The position numbers and the translations under genes are program-made. From contig JAUNVD010000009.1 in NCBI GenBank assembly GCA_030537855.1, forward strand, positions 1 through 59,895: a stretch of DNA of 59,895 nt. Reading direction: 5' to 3'. Position 1 is the stretch's first letter. Each line of letters starts with the position of its first letter. Positions 1 through 8,076 of this stretch are shown here, in pieces. The notes below the pieces were generated by a model. It was given only the letters and a program-made list of their open reading frames with translations. It was not told the DNA's origin and did not search any database. The stretch comes from Tissierellia bacterium. GTDB taxonomy: Bacteria > Bacillota > Clostridia > Tissierellales > Peptoniphilaceae.

Positions 1-1
1 A

Positions 2-202
2 CAACTTTCTCATATTGGTCATCCCATTATTTGTGATCCCATATATGTTATAAAAAATTCCTATGGAATTAATTCTCAAATGTTAGTAGCAAAACGATTA
101 CATTTTGTTCACCCTATTAAAAATTTTGAACTTATTATTGAAAAAAAGCTATCTTCTGAGTTTCAAGATCTTATGAAAAAGTTGATTAGGGAAAATGGTT
201 AA
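2..202 (+). CDS. RluA-family pseudouridine synthase, C-terminal end (partial)
   Basis: The reading frame enters from the left edge and ends with TAA at 200-202, leaving 66 residues. The translation begins QLSHIGHPIICDPIYV and continues to LHFVHPI, which matches the C-terminal core of the RluA/RluD family (consensus around HIGHPLLGDPLYG and LHA..L.F.HP). These enzymes isomerise uridine to pseudouridine in rRNA or tRNA. The catalytic Asp and any S4 domain lie outside the window, so the RNA target cannot be told. The conserved Gly-Asp pair reads Cys-Asp here, a mild divergence. The family call rests on short motifs only. Confidence 0.72.
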   Translation, partial: QLSHIGHPIICDPIYVIKNSYGINSQMLVAKRLHFVHPIKNFELIIEKKLSSEFQDLMKKLIRENG

Positions 203-210
203 GGTTTATC

Positions 211-239
211 TTGCAAAAGATTTTTTTCTATGTTATCAT
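211..239 (+). promoter_or_regulatory. Promoter of the cobalamin riboswitch transcript
   Basis: TTGCAA at 211-216 and TATCAT at 234-239 are separated by 17 bp. The predicted transcription start, near 246, falls directly at the first base of the riboswitch P1 stem (248), which supports it as a dedicated promoter for this RNA. Confidence 0.65.
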
Positions 240-247
240 GAAATCAT

Positions 248-407
248 AACTTAATAGTTGTCTTAGGTTAAGGGAAATCAGTGAGATTCTGATACAGCCC
301 CCGCTACTGTAAATGAGACGAAATCAATATTTAGTCACTGTGAAAACGGGAAGACATTGAGAGTAGGTTGATCATAAGTCAGGAGACCTGCCTATGGACA
401 TTAAGTT
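248..407 (+). promoter_or_regulatory. Cobalamin (B12) riboswitch aptamer
   Basis: The conserved core is present: GGGAAATCAGTGAGATTCTG near 272-291, followed by CAGCCCCCGCTACTGTAA, and the B12 box AGTCAGGAGACCTGCC at 377-392. The closing P1 stem is visible as AACTTAAT (248-255) pairing with ATTAAGTT (400-407). Such aptamers bind adenosylcobalamin or related corrinoids and switch off a downstream gene. The unusual point is that no recognisable gene follows on this strand; an expression platform, a long hairpin and a second terminator fill the space up to a convergent gene. Confidence 0.93.
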
Positions 408-452
408 AAGCTTTCGGTGGGAAATGCTACTATTAATAGTAATGTTGAACGT

Positions 453-478
453 ATTCCTGCTGTAGCGAGGAATTTTTT
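453..478 (+). terminator. Riboswitch expression-platform terminator
   Basis: ATTCCT (453-458) pairs with AGGAAT (468-473), extended by GC/GC around a TGTA loop with one bulged G, and is followed by a run of T. An upstream GCTAC (426-430) can pair with GTAGC (462-466) inside this hairpin and could act as antiterminator. This is the layout of a transcriptional OFF switch about 45 nt behind the aptamer. Confidence 0.7.
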
Positions 479-485
479 ATTGCTC

Positions 486-545
486 AAATTTGCAATGATT
501 AAGATAGCTTCTACCTCTGTCTTAATCTCTAAGACTTGCAAATTT
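486..545 (+). other. Long structured hairpin downstream of the riboswitch; possible small RNA body
   Basis: A perfect 10-bp outer stem, AAATTTGCAA (486-495) with TTGCAAATTT (536-545), encloses a perfect 8-bp inner stem, GATTAAGA (497-504) with TCTTAATC (520-527). The internal loop has one base on the left and eight on the right, and the apical loop has 15 bases. It lies between the riboswitch terminator and the terminator at 573-612, so it would be transcribed only on readthrough. No coding potential with a ribosome binding site is seen. A riboswitch-controlled small RNA is an inference; a remnant of a lost gene is the alternative. Confidence 0.5.
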
Positions 546-572
546 AAAACATATTTAATTACCCCTAAATAT

Positions 573-612
573 AAAGACACTTCCATTGGGCAATATGGAA
601 GTGTCTTTATTT
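573..612. terminator. Bidirectional intrinsic terminator between riboswitch RNA and mtnP
   Basis: AAAGACACTTCCAT (573-586) is perfectly complementary to ATGGAAGTGTCTTT (595-608), with an 8-base loop and a T-rich tail on both strands. It closes the riboswitch-initiated transcript on the + strand and the phosphorylase gene on the minus strand. Confidence 0.9.
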
Positions 613-617
613 TACAT

Positions 618-1373
618 TTAAATAAATATTGATCTTTCTCCAAGTTCATCTAAGTTTTCTAGAGAAAGAATCGTATTTTCTATACTTTTTTTAATATCTC
701 TATCCATGACTCGATAGGTATCAATCATCTCAACTTTTTCGTTAGTAATACCAGTACAATAATTTGTAACATATGCGATAGTTGCAGAATAAAAGCCCAT
801 TTCAGCAAAAAGAAAAATCTCCGGAGCATTGGTCATTCCCACCACATCCCCACCAATCAAAGCAAATTCTTTAATTTCAGCAGCAGTTTCAAATCTTGGG
901 CCTTCTGTACATACATATACTCCCTCTTTTAGATTAAGTGAAGTACAGGTTTGAAAGGAAGTTTTTAATTTTTCTCTTAAATTTTTACAATATATATTGG
1001 ATACATCTAAATGTTTTAAAGGTAATTTTTCCCCATCATAAAAAGTAGATTCTCTTAGTTTTGTTCGGTCTATAATGTCTTTTATTAATACAAGGGAACC
1101 AGGGGGGAGTTCTTCCTTAACACTTCCTACTGCACATAAAGAAAAGGTAATATCTACATCTAATTCTTTTAATGCATAAGCATTTGCACGATAATTAATT
1201 TTATGAGGTGCAATGGTATGATTTTCTCCATGACGTGGAATATAGAAATATTCTGTTTCTTTAATTCTTCCTAAATAAACTTTTACCTTTCCATAGGGTG
1301 TTTTTACAATATGAGATTCATTTAATTCTTGAACTTTTTCAAAGCCTGTTCCGGCAATAATTGCATATTTCAT
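618..1373 (-). CDS. mtnP: 5'-methylthioadenosine / purine nucleoside phosphorylase family protein
   Basis: This 251-residue protein belongs to the MTA phosphorylase/PNP family, which splits methylthioadenosine, or a related nucleoside, with phosphate into the base and a sugar-1-phosphate. Visible signatures are the start IIAGTGFEK (phosphate loop), PRHGENHTIAPHKINYRAN near residues 48-66, CTEGPRFETAAEIKEF and GMTNAPE. NAPE instead of the TVPE of classical MTAP leaves room for an inosine-type or broader nucleoside specificity. The length is slightly short (usually 260-290). AGGAGGTC precedes the ATG and a good promoter lies at 1391-1419. It is divergent from an MtnA-family isomerase, which would use its product; that pairing supports MTA or 5'-deoxyadenosine salvage. 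Confidence 0.82.
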   Translation of the reverse strand: MKYAIIAGTGFEKVQELNESHIVKTPYGKVKVYLGRIKETEYFYIPRHGENHTIAPHKINYRANAYALKELDVDITFSLCAVGSVKEELPPGSLVLIKDIIDRTKLRESTFYDGEKLPLKHLDVSNIYCKNLREKLKTSFQTCTSLNLKEGVYVCTEGPRFETAAEIKEFALIGGDVVGMTNAPEIFLFAEMGFYSATIAYVTNYCTGITNEKVEMIDTYRVMDRDIKKSIENTILSLENLDELGERSIFI

Positions 1374-1390
1374 AATGACCTCCTTAGGTT

Positions 1391-1419
1391 ATTATATAAT
1401 TCTACCAATTTTAGTGCAA
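1391..1419 (-). promoter_or_regulatory. Promoter of mtnP
   Basis: On the minus strand TTGCAC (1414-1419) and TATAAT (1391-1396) are 17 bp apart, a near-consensus sigma-A promoter about 18 bp from the mtnP start codon. Confidence 0.78.
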
Positions 1420-1457
1420 GGTTCGTCTTTTAAGTTTTAAATATCCATAGGGTAGGT

Positions 1458-1463
1458 TATAAT
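1458..1463 (+). promoter_or_regulatory. Candidate -10 box for the mtnA-like operon
   Basis: TATAAT lies 30 bp ahead of the ATG at 1493. No good -35 hexamer is visible at the right distance, so an activator or an extended element may be needed. The rest of the 1374-1492 divergent gap shows only the mtnP promoter and the ribosome binding site AGGAGGG (1481-1487). Confidence 0.45.
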
Positions 1464-1492
1464 AAAAAGAGTGGAAAGATAGGAGGGATATT

Positions 1493-2548
1493 ATGCGTAT
1501 GGATGATGGACTAGCATATATGCTTCAATATGAACATGTAGCATGGTACGAAGATCATGTGGTAAAAATATTAGATCGAAGAATTTATCCCATAGAAACG
1601 AAGTATGTTATTTGTAAAGATTATAGGGAGGTTGCAAAAGCAATTAAGGATATGGTAACCCAAAGTGCAGGACCATATACAGCTGCAGGAATGGGAATGG
1701 CTTTAGCTGCTTTTCAATCATCTCATTTAAAGGAAAAAGAACAATGGGAGTATCTAAATGAGGCTGCTAAAGTATTGGCGAATGCTAGACCAACTACAGC
1801 TTCTAGAATGAAACTAGTTGTTGATGGTTGTTTAGAAATAGTAAAAGATTCATTAGGTCCTGGTTCTGATCAAGTGATTTTTGATTATACGGTGGAAATG
1901 ATGAATCATCGTTATCAAAAAATTAATGAAGTTGCAAAACATTTAGTAGATTTATTTCCTCAAAGGGGTAAGATTATGACTCAGTGTTTTGGTGAAACGA
2001 TTGTTGGTTTAATGCTAAGAAGGGCTAAGGAAGAGGGGAAAGAAATTTCATTATTTGTCCCTGAAACAAGACCTTTTTTACAAGGAGCAAGATTTACAGC
2101 TTCTGTCTCTTATGAAATGGGGTTTGAGACAACGGTAATCACTGATAATATGCCAGGATTTGTTTTAGAAAGAGAGGGAATTGATCTTTTTACTTCAGCA
2201 GCGGATGCTATTACCTTAGACGGTTATGTTGTAAATAAGGTTGGTACTTTCCAAATTGCAGTTGTGGCAAAATATTTAAAAGTTCCCTATTTCGTAACTG
2301 GTATCCCTGATAAGGGTCATCCGAAAATTGACACTATTACTATTGAACAAAGGGATCCTTATGAATCTATTTCATTTCAAGGTAAGAGACATACCCTAAA
2401 AGGGGTAAAAGGGTATTATCCATCCTTTGATATCACTTCTCCAGATTTAGTAAGTGGAGTTGTCACTGATTTTGGTGTATACTCTCCTTATGACTTAGAT
2501 AGCTATATGGATCAAGTAAAAGATGGATTTTATTCTTTTGCTGTATAG
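1493..2548 (+). CDS. mtnA: MtnA-family aldose-1-phosphate isomerase (methylthioribose- or 5-deoxyribose-1-phosphate)
   Basis: This 351-residue protein belongs to the eIF2B-alpha-like isomerase family, which converts methylthioribose-1-phosphate to the ribulose form (MtnA) or handles related 5-deoxypentose phosphates (DrdI). Motifs are ETRPFLQGARFTA (consensus ETRPyLQGaRLTA), a Cys in MTQCFGET where MtnA has its catalytic Cys, an Asp in SAADAITLDG, and NKVGTFQIAVVAK. Other stretches drift from MtnA: RPTTASRM replaces RPTAVNL and SAGPYTAAGMG replaces RGAPAIG. The substrate is therefore open. It is divergent from a nucleoside phosphorylase that would supply sugar-1-phosphate. Start ATG follows AGGAGGG. 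It heads a co-directional run to about 8384. Confidence 0.72.
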   Translation: MRMDDGLAYMLQYEHVAWYEDHVVKILDRRIYPIETKYVICKDYREVAKAIKDMVTQSAGPYTAAGMGMALAAFQSSHLKEKEQWEYLNEAAKVLANARPTTASRMKLVVDGCLEIVKDSLGPGSDQVIFDYTVEMMNHRYQKINEVAKHLVDLFPQRGKIMTQCFGETIVGLMLRRAKEEGKEISLFVPETRPFLQGARFTASVSYEMGFETTVITDNMPGFVLEREGIDLFTSAADAITLDGYVVNKVGTFQIAVVAKYLKVPYFVTGIPDKGHPKIDTITIEQRDPYESISFQGKRHTLKGVKGYYPSFDITSPDLVSGVVTDFGVYSPYDLDSYMDQVKDGFYSFAV

Positions 2549-2557
2549 AAGGTGAAT

Positions 2558-3121
2558 ATGTTAGATAATAAATTAAAATTTATAATAGAAGTAGATAAGT
2601 TGAAAACTGTTAATAGAATGACTTCTATAATTGGTAATTCTAGAAAAGAAAATGATGCAGAGCATTCTTTTCATGTTGCTTTAATGGCCCATGTACTTGC
2701 CTCGTATGCAGATCGTCCCATTGACCCTAATAGGGTTTCTAAGATGTTACTAATCCACGATGTTGTGGAAATTGATGCAGGAGACACCTTTGCTTACGAC
2801 GAAGAAGGTTATAAGGATAAAGAGGAGAGGGAAGAAAAAGCAGCCAAACGATTATTTGGTTTATTAAATGATGATGGAGAATACTACCGCTTATGGAGAG
2901 AGTTTGAAGACATGGAAACAGACGATTCTTTATTTGCCAATGGTCTTGATCGTCTTCAGCCAATGTTATTAAACTACTTTAATGGTGGTGGAACATGGAA
3001 GTCTCATAATATAACAAAAGAAAAAGTTTATAAAAGATTAGAGCCTTTACAGAAGATTAGTATAACTTTATGGAATTTAGGAACTAAATATATTGATGAT
3101 TATTTTGAACATGAAAAATAG
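2558..3121 (+). CDS. HD-domain phosphohydrolase (YfbR/HDDC2-like)
   Basis: A 187-residue single-domain HD protein. The metal-binding signature is complete: AEHSFHVALMAH (His36), then LLIHDVVEIDAGD (His67-Asp68) and a later conserved Asp in NGLDRLQP. Relatives of this size dephosphorylate deoxynucleoside monophosphates or other small phosphate esters. I take ATG 2558 rather than GTG 2552 because AAGG at 2549-2552 is then correctly spaced. It begins nine bases after the isomerase gene stops, so the two are probably cotranscribed. A nucleotide-salvage role fits the neighbours but is inference. Confidence 0.72.
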   Translation: MLDNKLKFIIEVDKLKTVNRMTSIIGNSRKENDAEHSFHVALMAHVLASYADRPIDPNRVSKMLLIHDVVEIDAGDTFAYDEEGYKDKEEREEKAAKRLFGLLNDDGEYYRLWREFEDMETDDSLFANGLDRLQPMLLNYFNGGGTWKSHNITKEKVYKRLEPLQKISITLWNLGTKYIDDYFEHEK

Positions 3122-3130
3122 GAGAGATGC

Positions 3131-4510
3131 ATGAAAGCTTATGATGTGATTATAGTTGGTGCCGGTGCAACTGGCGTTTTTGCAGCATATGAATTTGCAA
3201 AAAATAAAACTGATTTAAAAGTGTTAATGTTGGATAAAGGTAATCCTATTGAAAGAAGGATTTGTCCTATAAAGACAGGTGCAGTGGAGCAATGTATTTC
3301 TTGTGTTCCCTGTAATATTATGAACGGCTATGGAGGCGCAGGGACTCTATCTGATGGAAAATATAATATTACTAATAACTTTGGAGGAGAACTGTATCGA
3401 TATATTGGAAGAAAAGAAGCAATAGAACTAATGGAATATGTAGATGATGTTCTTTGTGGATTTGATGAAGGAAATAGTAAACTTTATTCCACTGCAAATT
3501 CTGATTTAAAGACCATTGCCTTACGACATGATTTACATTTATTAGATGCTAAAGTTCGCCATTTTGGTACAGATCGTAATATGAAAATCCTTGAAAAGGT
3601 CTATGAATATTCTCGAGAAGCCGTGGAGATGAAATTTCGTAGTACAGTGACTAAAGTTCGTAAAGAAAATGATATTTTTTATGTAAAAACCGCGAATGGT
3701 GAAGAGTATTCTGCTAAAAAATTAGTATTAGCTTCTGGACGTTCAGGTTCTAAATGGATTTCCCAAGTGTGTAAAGAATTTGGTATTAATTTAGAAAGCA
3801 ATCAAGTGGATATTGGTGTTCGAATTGAAATACCAGCAGAAATCTTTAAACATATTACTGATGAAGTATATGAATCAAAAATTGTCTATCAAACAAAGGA
3901 ATACAATGATTTAGTCCGAACCTTTTGTATGAATCCCTATGGTCAAGTGGTAGCAGAAAATACAAATGGTATTATAACTGTAAATGGTCACTCTTATGCA
4001 GATCCTAAATTACAAAGTGAAAATACAAATTTTGCTCTATTAGTAAGCAACCAATTTACAGAACCTTTTAAAGAAAGCAATGAATATGGAGAAAGTATTG
4101 CAAAATTGTCTAATATGCTTGGGGGAGGAGTTTTATTACAAAGGTTTGGAGATTTGATTAAAGGTCGAAGATCCAGTGAAAAAAGGATGCGCAAGTGTTT
4201 TACGGTACCAACTTTAAAGGCTACTGCTGGTGATTTAAGTCTTGTAATACCTAAGAGACAATTAGACGATATTATAGAAATGGTTTATGCTTTAGATAAG
4301 ATTGCTCCTGGTATGGCAAATGAAGATACTTTATTATATGGAGTTGAAGTTAAATTCTATAATTCTAAAGTAGAAGTAGATAAATATTTAGAAACTTCCG
4401 TAGAAGGACTATATATTGCAGGAGATGGTGGAGGAGCGACTCATTCCTTAAGCCAAGCTTCTGCAAGTGGGGTTTTAGTTGCAAGGAGATTGGAAGAAAT
4501 ACTATCATAA
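3131..4510 (+). CDS. FAD-dependent dehydrogenase, uncharacterised COG2509-like
   Basis: A 459-residue flavoprotein. The N-terminal Rossmann motif is VGAGATG (GxGxxG at 10-15), and a C-terminal GLYIAGDGGGATHSLSQASASG binds the FAD pyrophosphate and marks the family. Between them CPIKTGAVEQCISCVPC carries four closely placed cysteines, followed by GYGGAGTLSDGKYN, both typical of the 'NAD(FAD)-utilizing dehydrogenase' group, whose substrate is unknown. The cysteines could hold a metal or be redox active; that is inference. The gene starts 10 bases after the HD gene and is followed by a response regulator 10 bases later. No signal peptide is seen, so it is cytoplasmic. Confidence 0.72.
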   Translation: MKAYDVIIVGAGATGVFAAYEFAKNKTDLKVLMLDKGNPIERRICPIKTGAVEQCISCVPCNIMNGYGGAGTLSDGKYNITNNFGGELYRYIGRKEAIELMEYVDDVLCGFDEGNSKLYSTANSDLKTIALRHDLHLLDAKVRHFGTDRNMKILEKVYEYSREAVEMKFRSTVTKVRKENDIFYVKTANGEEYSAKKLVLASGRSGSKWISQVCKEFGINLESNQVDIGVRIEIPAEIFKHITDEVYESKIVYQTKEYNDLVRTFCMNPYGQVVAENTNGIITVNGHSYADPKLQSENTNFALLVSNQFTEPFKESNEYGESIAKLSNMLGGGVLLQRFGDLIKGRRSSEKRMRKCFTVPTLKATAGDLSLVIPKRQLDDIIEMVYALDKIAPGMANEDTLLYGVEVKFYNSKVEVDKYLETSVEGLYIAGDGGGATHSLSQASASGVLVARRLEEILS

Positions 4511-4520
4511 AGGAGTTACT

Positions 4521-5225
4521 ATGAGTACAAAAATTTTATTGGTGGAAGATGAAGAATCTATCAGAAAATTTGTAAAAATCAATCTTGAACGTGATCATTA
4601 TACAGTTTTTGAAGCTGGCACTGGAGAAGATGGAGTTGAAATTGCAAGAAGAGAAGAACCAGATATTGTTGTATTAGATATTATGCTTCCAGGGATTGAT
4701 GGGTTTGAAGTTTGTCAGATTTTAAGAAAAGAATTTCCCAACTTAGGGATTATTATGCTTACTGCAAAAGCAGAAGATTACGATAAAATTATGGGCTTAC
4801 AATATGGTACTGATGATTACTTAACAAAGCCTTTTAATCCTACAGAATTGACTTTACGTATCAAAAGCTTAGAAAGACGGTTAGAACAAGGAGATCCAGT
4901 AAAGAATAATGCAGGACTTATTAATCATCCTCCTTTCCGTTTAGACACTTATGGAAGAAAGTTTTTTAAAGACGAAAAAGAATTAGAACTTACTCCAACG
5001 GAGTATCATATAATGAAAAATTTTATGGAAAATCCAGGCAAAGCTTTAAAAAGGGATGAAATCTTAAATTTAGTATGGGGGGAAGATTTTGTAGGAGATT
5101 CGAAAATAGTTGATGTAAATATTAGACGATTACGTTCGAAAGTTGAAGAAAATCCAGCTAAACCTGTGTATATAGAAACAGTATGGGGTCTTGGGTACCG
5201 ATGGCATATAGACCAAGACGAATAA
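4521..5225 (+). CDS. OmpR/PhoB-family response regulator
   Basis: A 234-residue two-domain regulator. The receiver has the acidic pair in VEDEES, phospho-acceptor Asp53 in VVLDIMLPG, Thr in IIMLTAKAED and Lys in DDYLTKPFNP. The C-terminal winged helix ends in VNIRRLRSKVEENP and TVWGLGYRW. ATG 4521 is chosen because AAAGGAG ends five bases upstream; an earlier in-frame ATG at 4479 lies inside the previous gene without a ribosome site. The kinase gene overlaps its end. The target genes are unknown, though the lipoprotein and membrane protein that follow are obvious candidates. Confidence 0.93.
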   Translation: MSTKILLVEDEESIRKFVKINLERDHYTVFEAGTGEDGVEIARREEPDIVVLDIMLPGIDGFEVCQILRKEFPNLGIIMLTAKAEDYDKIMGLQYGTDDYLTKPFNPTELTLRIKSLERRLEQGDPVKNNAGLINHPPFRLDTYGRKFFKDEKELELTPTEYHIMKNFMENPGKALKRDEILNLVWGEDFVGDSKIVDVNIRRLRSKVEENPAKPVYIETVWGLGYRWHIDQDE

Positions 5226-6637
5226 CATTAAAAAATAGTTTAGGTACCAGACTTGTCATTTCTTTTTTACTCATAATTTTTATTACAGTAGCTATCTTGG
5301 ACACAATTATTATTTTAGGATATCGTCATTATACCTACCAAAATATTTCTAATAACTTGACCATTAAACAAGAAAACTCTGTGGCTTATTTTCAAAAAAA
5401 TTATTCTAGCTATCCCTTAACAGAATTGGTACTAGAAGATACAGAATTAAATACTTCGAGGATTGATGCTCAAGTTCAGATTATAGATCCTCAAGGGTAT
5501 GTTCTTATGGATTCAGCAGGGGTATTAAATGACAATGTTATTGCATACAATGATGTACAATCGGCGATCAAAGGAGAAAAAGGGTTAAGAATTGGAAAAG
5601 TAGAATATTCTGATGATCTTGTAATGAGTGTTTCATCTCCTTTGTATAATACAGAAAAAGATATTGTTGGTATTTTACGTTATACTACATCTTTAGCTGA
5701 AGCTAATCGTTTCATTATAAAAATGGCTTTTATCGTAATTTGGATTGGAGTATTAGTACTTTTAATTTCTACAATGTTTAGTTTTTTATTGGCTCGCTCT
5801 ATAATTAGACCAATCCAAGAACTAACAGCTGTAGCTAAAAAAATGACAGATGGACAATATAAAATACGATCTCATATTGATCGTAGTGATGAACTGGGAA
5901 AATTATCGGATACCTTAAATACTTTAGCTGAAGAAATCATTAAAAAAGATCAAATTAAAAATGATTTTATTTCTTCTATTTCCCATGAGCTACGGACACC
6001 ACTTACCTCTATTAAAGGTTGGGCTTCTATTATTAAATCTTTAGGGGAAGGGGAAGAACATTTACTAGAAGATGGATTAAATATTATTGAAAATGAAAGT
6101 GATCGCTTATCTAAAATGGTAGAGGAATTACTAGATTTTTCTAGATATATATCAGGAAGAATTACTTTAGATAAAGATATTTTTAACATAACTACCACCT
6201 GTAGAGATGTATCACGACAGTTAACCCCGAAAGTAAAAAGTGCAGACTTAGATTTTATTGTAGATTTAGAGGAAAAAGATATTATTCTTGTAGGTGATGA
6301 AAATAGAATCAAACAATTACTTATCAATTTATTAGATAATGCGATAAAATTTACTGAAAAAGGTGGCTGGATAAAACTTACAGGTTATGAAGAAAAGGAT
6401 AATTACTATATCCTAGTTTCAGACAATGGAGTTGGAATTGGGAAAGATGATTTAATTCATGTGAAGGAAAAGTTTTACAAAGGAAAACATTCAAAAAGCC
6501 ATAGTGGAATTGGCTTATCGATTTCTGATGAAATTGTTAAACTTCATAATGGATCTTTAGAAATATTTTCCGAAGAAAACATTGGTACAACTATAAAAAT
6601 CACAATCCCTCTAAAAAAACCGGAAGAGGTGGAATGA
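5201..6637 (+). CDS. Sensor histidine kinase with extracytoplasmic sensor and HAMP
   Basis: About 478 residues. There are two transmembrane helices (about 15-38 and 172-198) flanking an external sensing region of roughly 130 residues. A HAMP segment (RSIIRPIQELTAVAKKM) follows, then the dimerisation box SISHELRTPLTSIKG with phospho-acceptor His262, and an ATPase domain with LLDNAIKFTEKG (N box), DNGVGIG (G1) and GIGLSISDEIV (G2). It is the partner of the preceding regulator, overlapping it by about 25 bases. The start is uncertain: ATG 5183 and ATG 5201 both lie inside the regulator gene with weak ribosome sites. The sensor region is not one I recognise, so the stimulus is unknown. Confidence 0.9.
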   Translation: MAYRPRRITLKNSLGTRLVISFLLIIFITVAILDTIIILGYRHYTYQNISNNLTIKQENSVAYFQKNYSSYPLTELVLEDTELNTSRIDAQVQIIDPQGYVLMDSAGVLNDNVIAYNDVQSAIKGEKGLRIGKVEYSDDLVMSVSSPLYNTEKDIVGILRYTTSLAEANRFIIKMAFIVIWIGVLVLLISTMFSFLLARSIIRPIQELTAVAKKMTDGQYKIRSHIDRSDELGKLSDTLNTLAEEIIKKDQIKNDFISSISHELRTPLTSIKGWASIIKSLGEGEEHLLEDGLNIIENESDRLSKMVEELLDFSRYISGRITLDKDIFNITTTCRDVSRQLTPKVKSADLDFIVDLEEKDIILVGDENRIKQLLINLLDNAIKFTEKGGWIKLTGYEEKDNYYILVSDNGVGIGKDDLIHVKEKFYKGKHSKSHSGIGLSISDEIVKLHNGSLEIFSEENIGTTIKITIPLKKPEEVE

Positions 6638-8076
6638 TGTTTCGAAAATCAATTTTAATTTTCTTTCTTATATTTCTTGTTGGTTGTGGCCAAAGTTTAG
6701 GAGGAGAAAGTGCTGTTTCAACTCCAAAGTTAAAGAAAGCTCCTGTAGAAGGGAAATGGACTATTACAAAATGTATTTTCACCGAAGAAGATAAGGTCAA
6801 TAATTTTAAATATCGTAATATGATTGGAAAAGATTCTATCTTTAGCTCTGAAGAAGTTATTATTGCTAATTCATATCTTCACCATCCAAGTTATCGATTG
6901 AAACGAGTGAATACTGAAGAATTTCTAAATAAAAAATATAATATTGCAAAAGAGAAAATTGGAATTCGAAGCGAATATTTACATGTTATTGATATCTATG
7001 ACCAAGGAGAGTTGTTTTATCAAATTTTAAGGGAAAAAAGTGATATTGCATATGTGGATATGAATGGAGTCTTTGTTCAAATAACAAAAATCTCAGATGA
7101 AGTCACAAAAGATGATATTGAATCCTTTTTATCCTTTGGAAAAAACAAAGAGCCTGAAGATGAGTTTGAAGTATATAACTTAAGTGATAATGGATTTATC
7201 CTAGGTTTATCCTCTCCTTATATAGAAGGTGATTCTAATTTAATTAATTGGTCTTATACTACGTATTTTTTCAGATTTCTTGAAGATGAAATTGAAGTTA
7301 TTAATGAAAGGCCAGGTTTAATTCTTCCAAGACAAGACGGTTTTTATTCATTAAACACCCGTAGGAATTTGAAGGATGGTAATTATCAGGATTCTGTTCA
7401 ATGGGTTAAATTACAAGAAGATAATAGTGGAAGTATCCAGGAAGGAATTTTGTCAGATTCTGGTGTATTAAAGAAAATAAATTTTCTCTCTTCGGAGTAT
7501 ATTAATTTAGAAAACATTGATATTCAAAGAGGAAATAAACAAACTTTGTCATTAAATTATTTGAATCCTTTAAAATCAAAAATTCCTTTAGGACTTTCTG
7601 ATTTCGTAGAAGAAGGTGAGAAAATCTTTGGAGATACAGCAAGGCTAAATTTACCTACTGATGTTACTGGAAGTATAGATGAGCATAATATAGGTTTAGT
7701 AAGGGAAAGAGGTCATTGGAACTTGATTGGTCGAGTAAATTTTGAACATAAAGATAAGATGATTCATAAAGACTTTAATGTTAACACTATCATTCCGAAA
7801 GATATGGTAAAATATGATGATTTATTCGTTCCTATGTCCCAAGTCAAGGAATTGTTACCAAATGCTCGAGATGCTTTCACTTCACCAAACAATAGATTTT
7901 TAATTACACTGGAAGAAGACAAGATAAAAGTTTATAATATAGAAGAAGGCGTTATAAATCCCCAATCGGTAAAAGAAGTTGATATAGATTCTTCATCAGA
8001 AACTGTAATGACAGAATGGGCCATAGGGAGATATGTTAAGTTGTGGAAAAAACAATTTGAAGGAGAGGAAGAATGA
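6634..8076 (+). CDS. Lipoprotein of unknown function in a two-component operon
   Basis: A 480-residue exported lipoprotein. The signal peptide is MMFRKSILIFFLIFLVGCG, with lipobox LVGC at about residues 15-18, so the mature protein would be tethered to the outer face of the membrane by Cys18. The rest is hydrophilic and mixed beta/alpha in feel, rich in Glu, Asn and Ile, with no domain I can name. Its ATG overlaps the stop codon of the kinase (ATGA), pointing to translational coupling. It could modulate the kinase from outside, as accessory lipoproteins do in other two-component systems; that is inference. A membrane protein gene overlaps its end in the same way. Confidence 0.75.
   Translation: MMFRKSILIFFLIFLVGCGQSLGGESAVSTPKLKKAPVEGKWTITKCIFTEEDKVNNFKYRNMIGKDSIFSSEEVIIANSYLHHPSYRLKRVNTEEFLNKKYNIAKEKIGIRSEYLHVIDIYDQGELFYQILREKSDIAYVDMNGVFVQITKISDEVTKDDIESFLSFGKNKEPEDEFEVYNLSDNGFILGLSSPYIEGDSNLINWSYTTYFFRFLEDEIEVINERPGLILPRQDGFYSLNTRRNLKDGNYQDSVQWVKLQEDNSGSIQEGILSDSGVLKKINFLSSEYINLENIDIQRGNKQTLSLNYLNPLKSKIPLGLSDFVEEGEKIFGDTARLNLPTDVTGSIDEHNIGLVRERGHWNLIGRVNFEHKDKMIHKDFNVNTIIPKDMVKYDDLFVPMSQVKELLPNARDAFTSPNNRFLITLEEDKIKVYNIEEGVINPQSVKEVDIDSSSETVMTEWAIGRYVKLWKKQFEGEEE

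Noticed and set aside
573-608. The 14-bp inverted repeat as a MITE remnant
   Set aside because: It has T-tails on both strands, lies between convergent transcripts and has no target-site duplication, so a bidirectional terminator is the simpler reading.
417-632. A 71-codon GTG-initiated frame directly behind the riboswitch
   Set aside because: It has no ribosome binding site, runs through two hairpin terminators, and its translation shows no domain or normal composition. It is not a convincing riboswitch-controlled gene.
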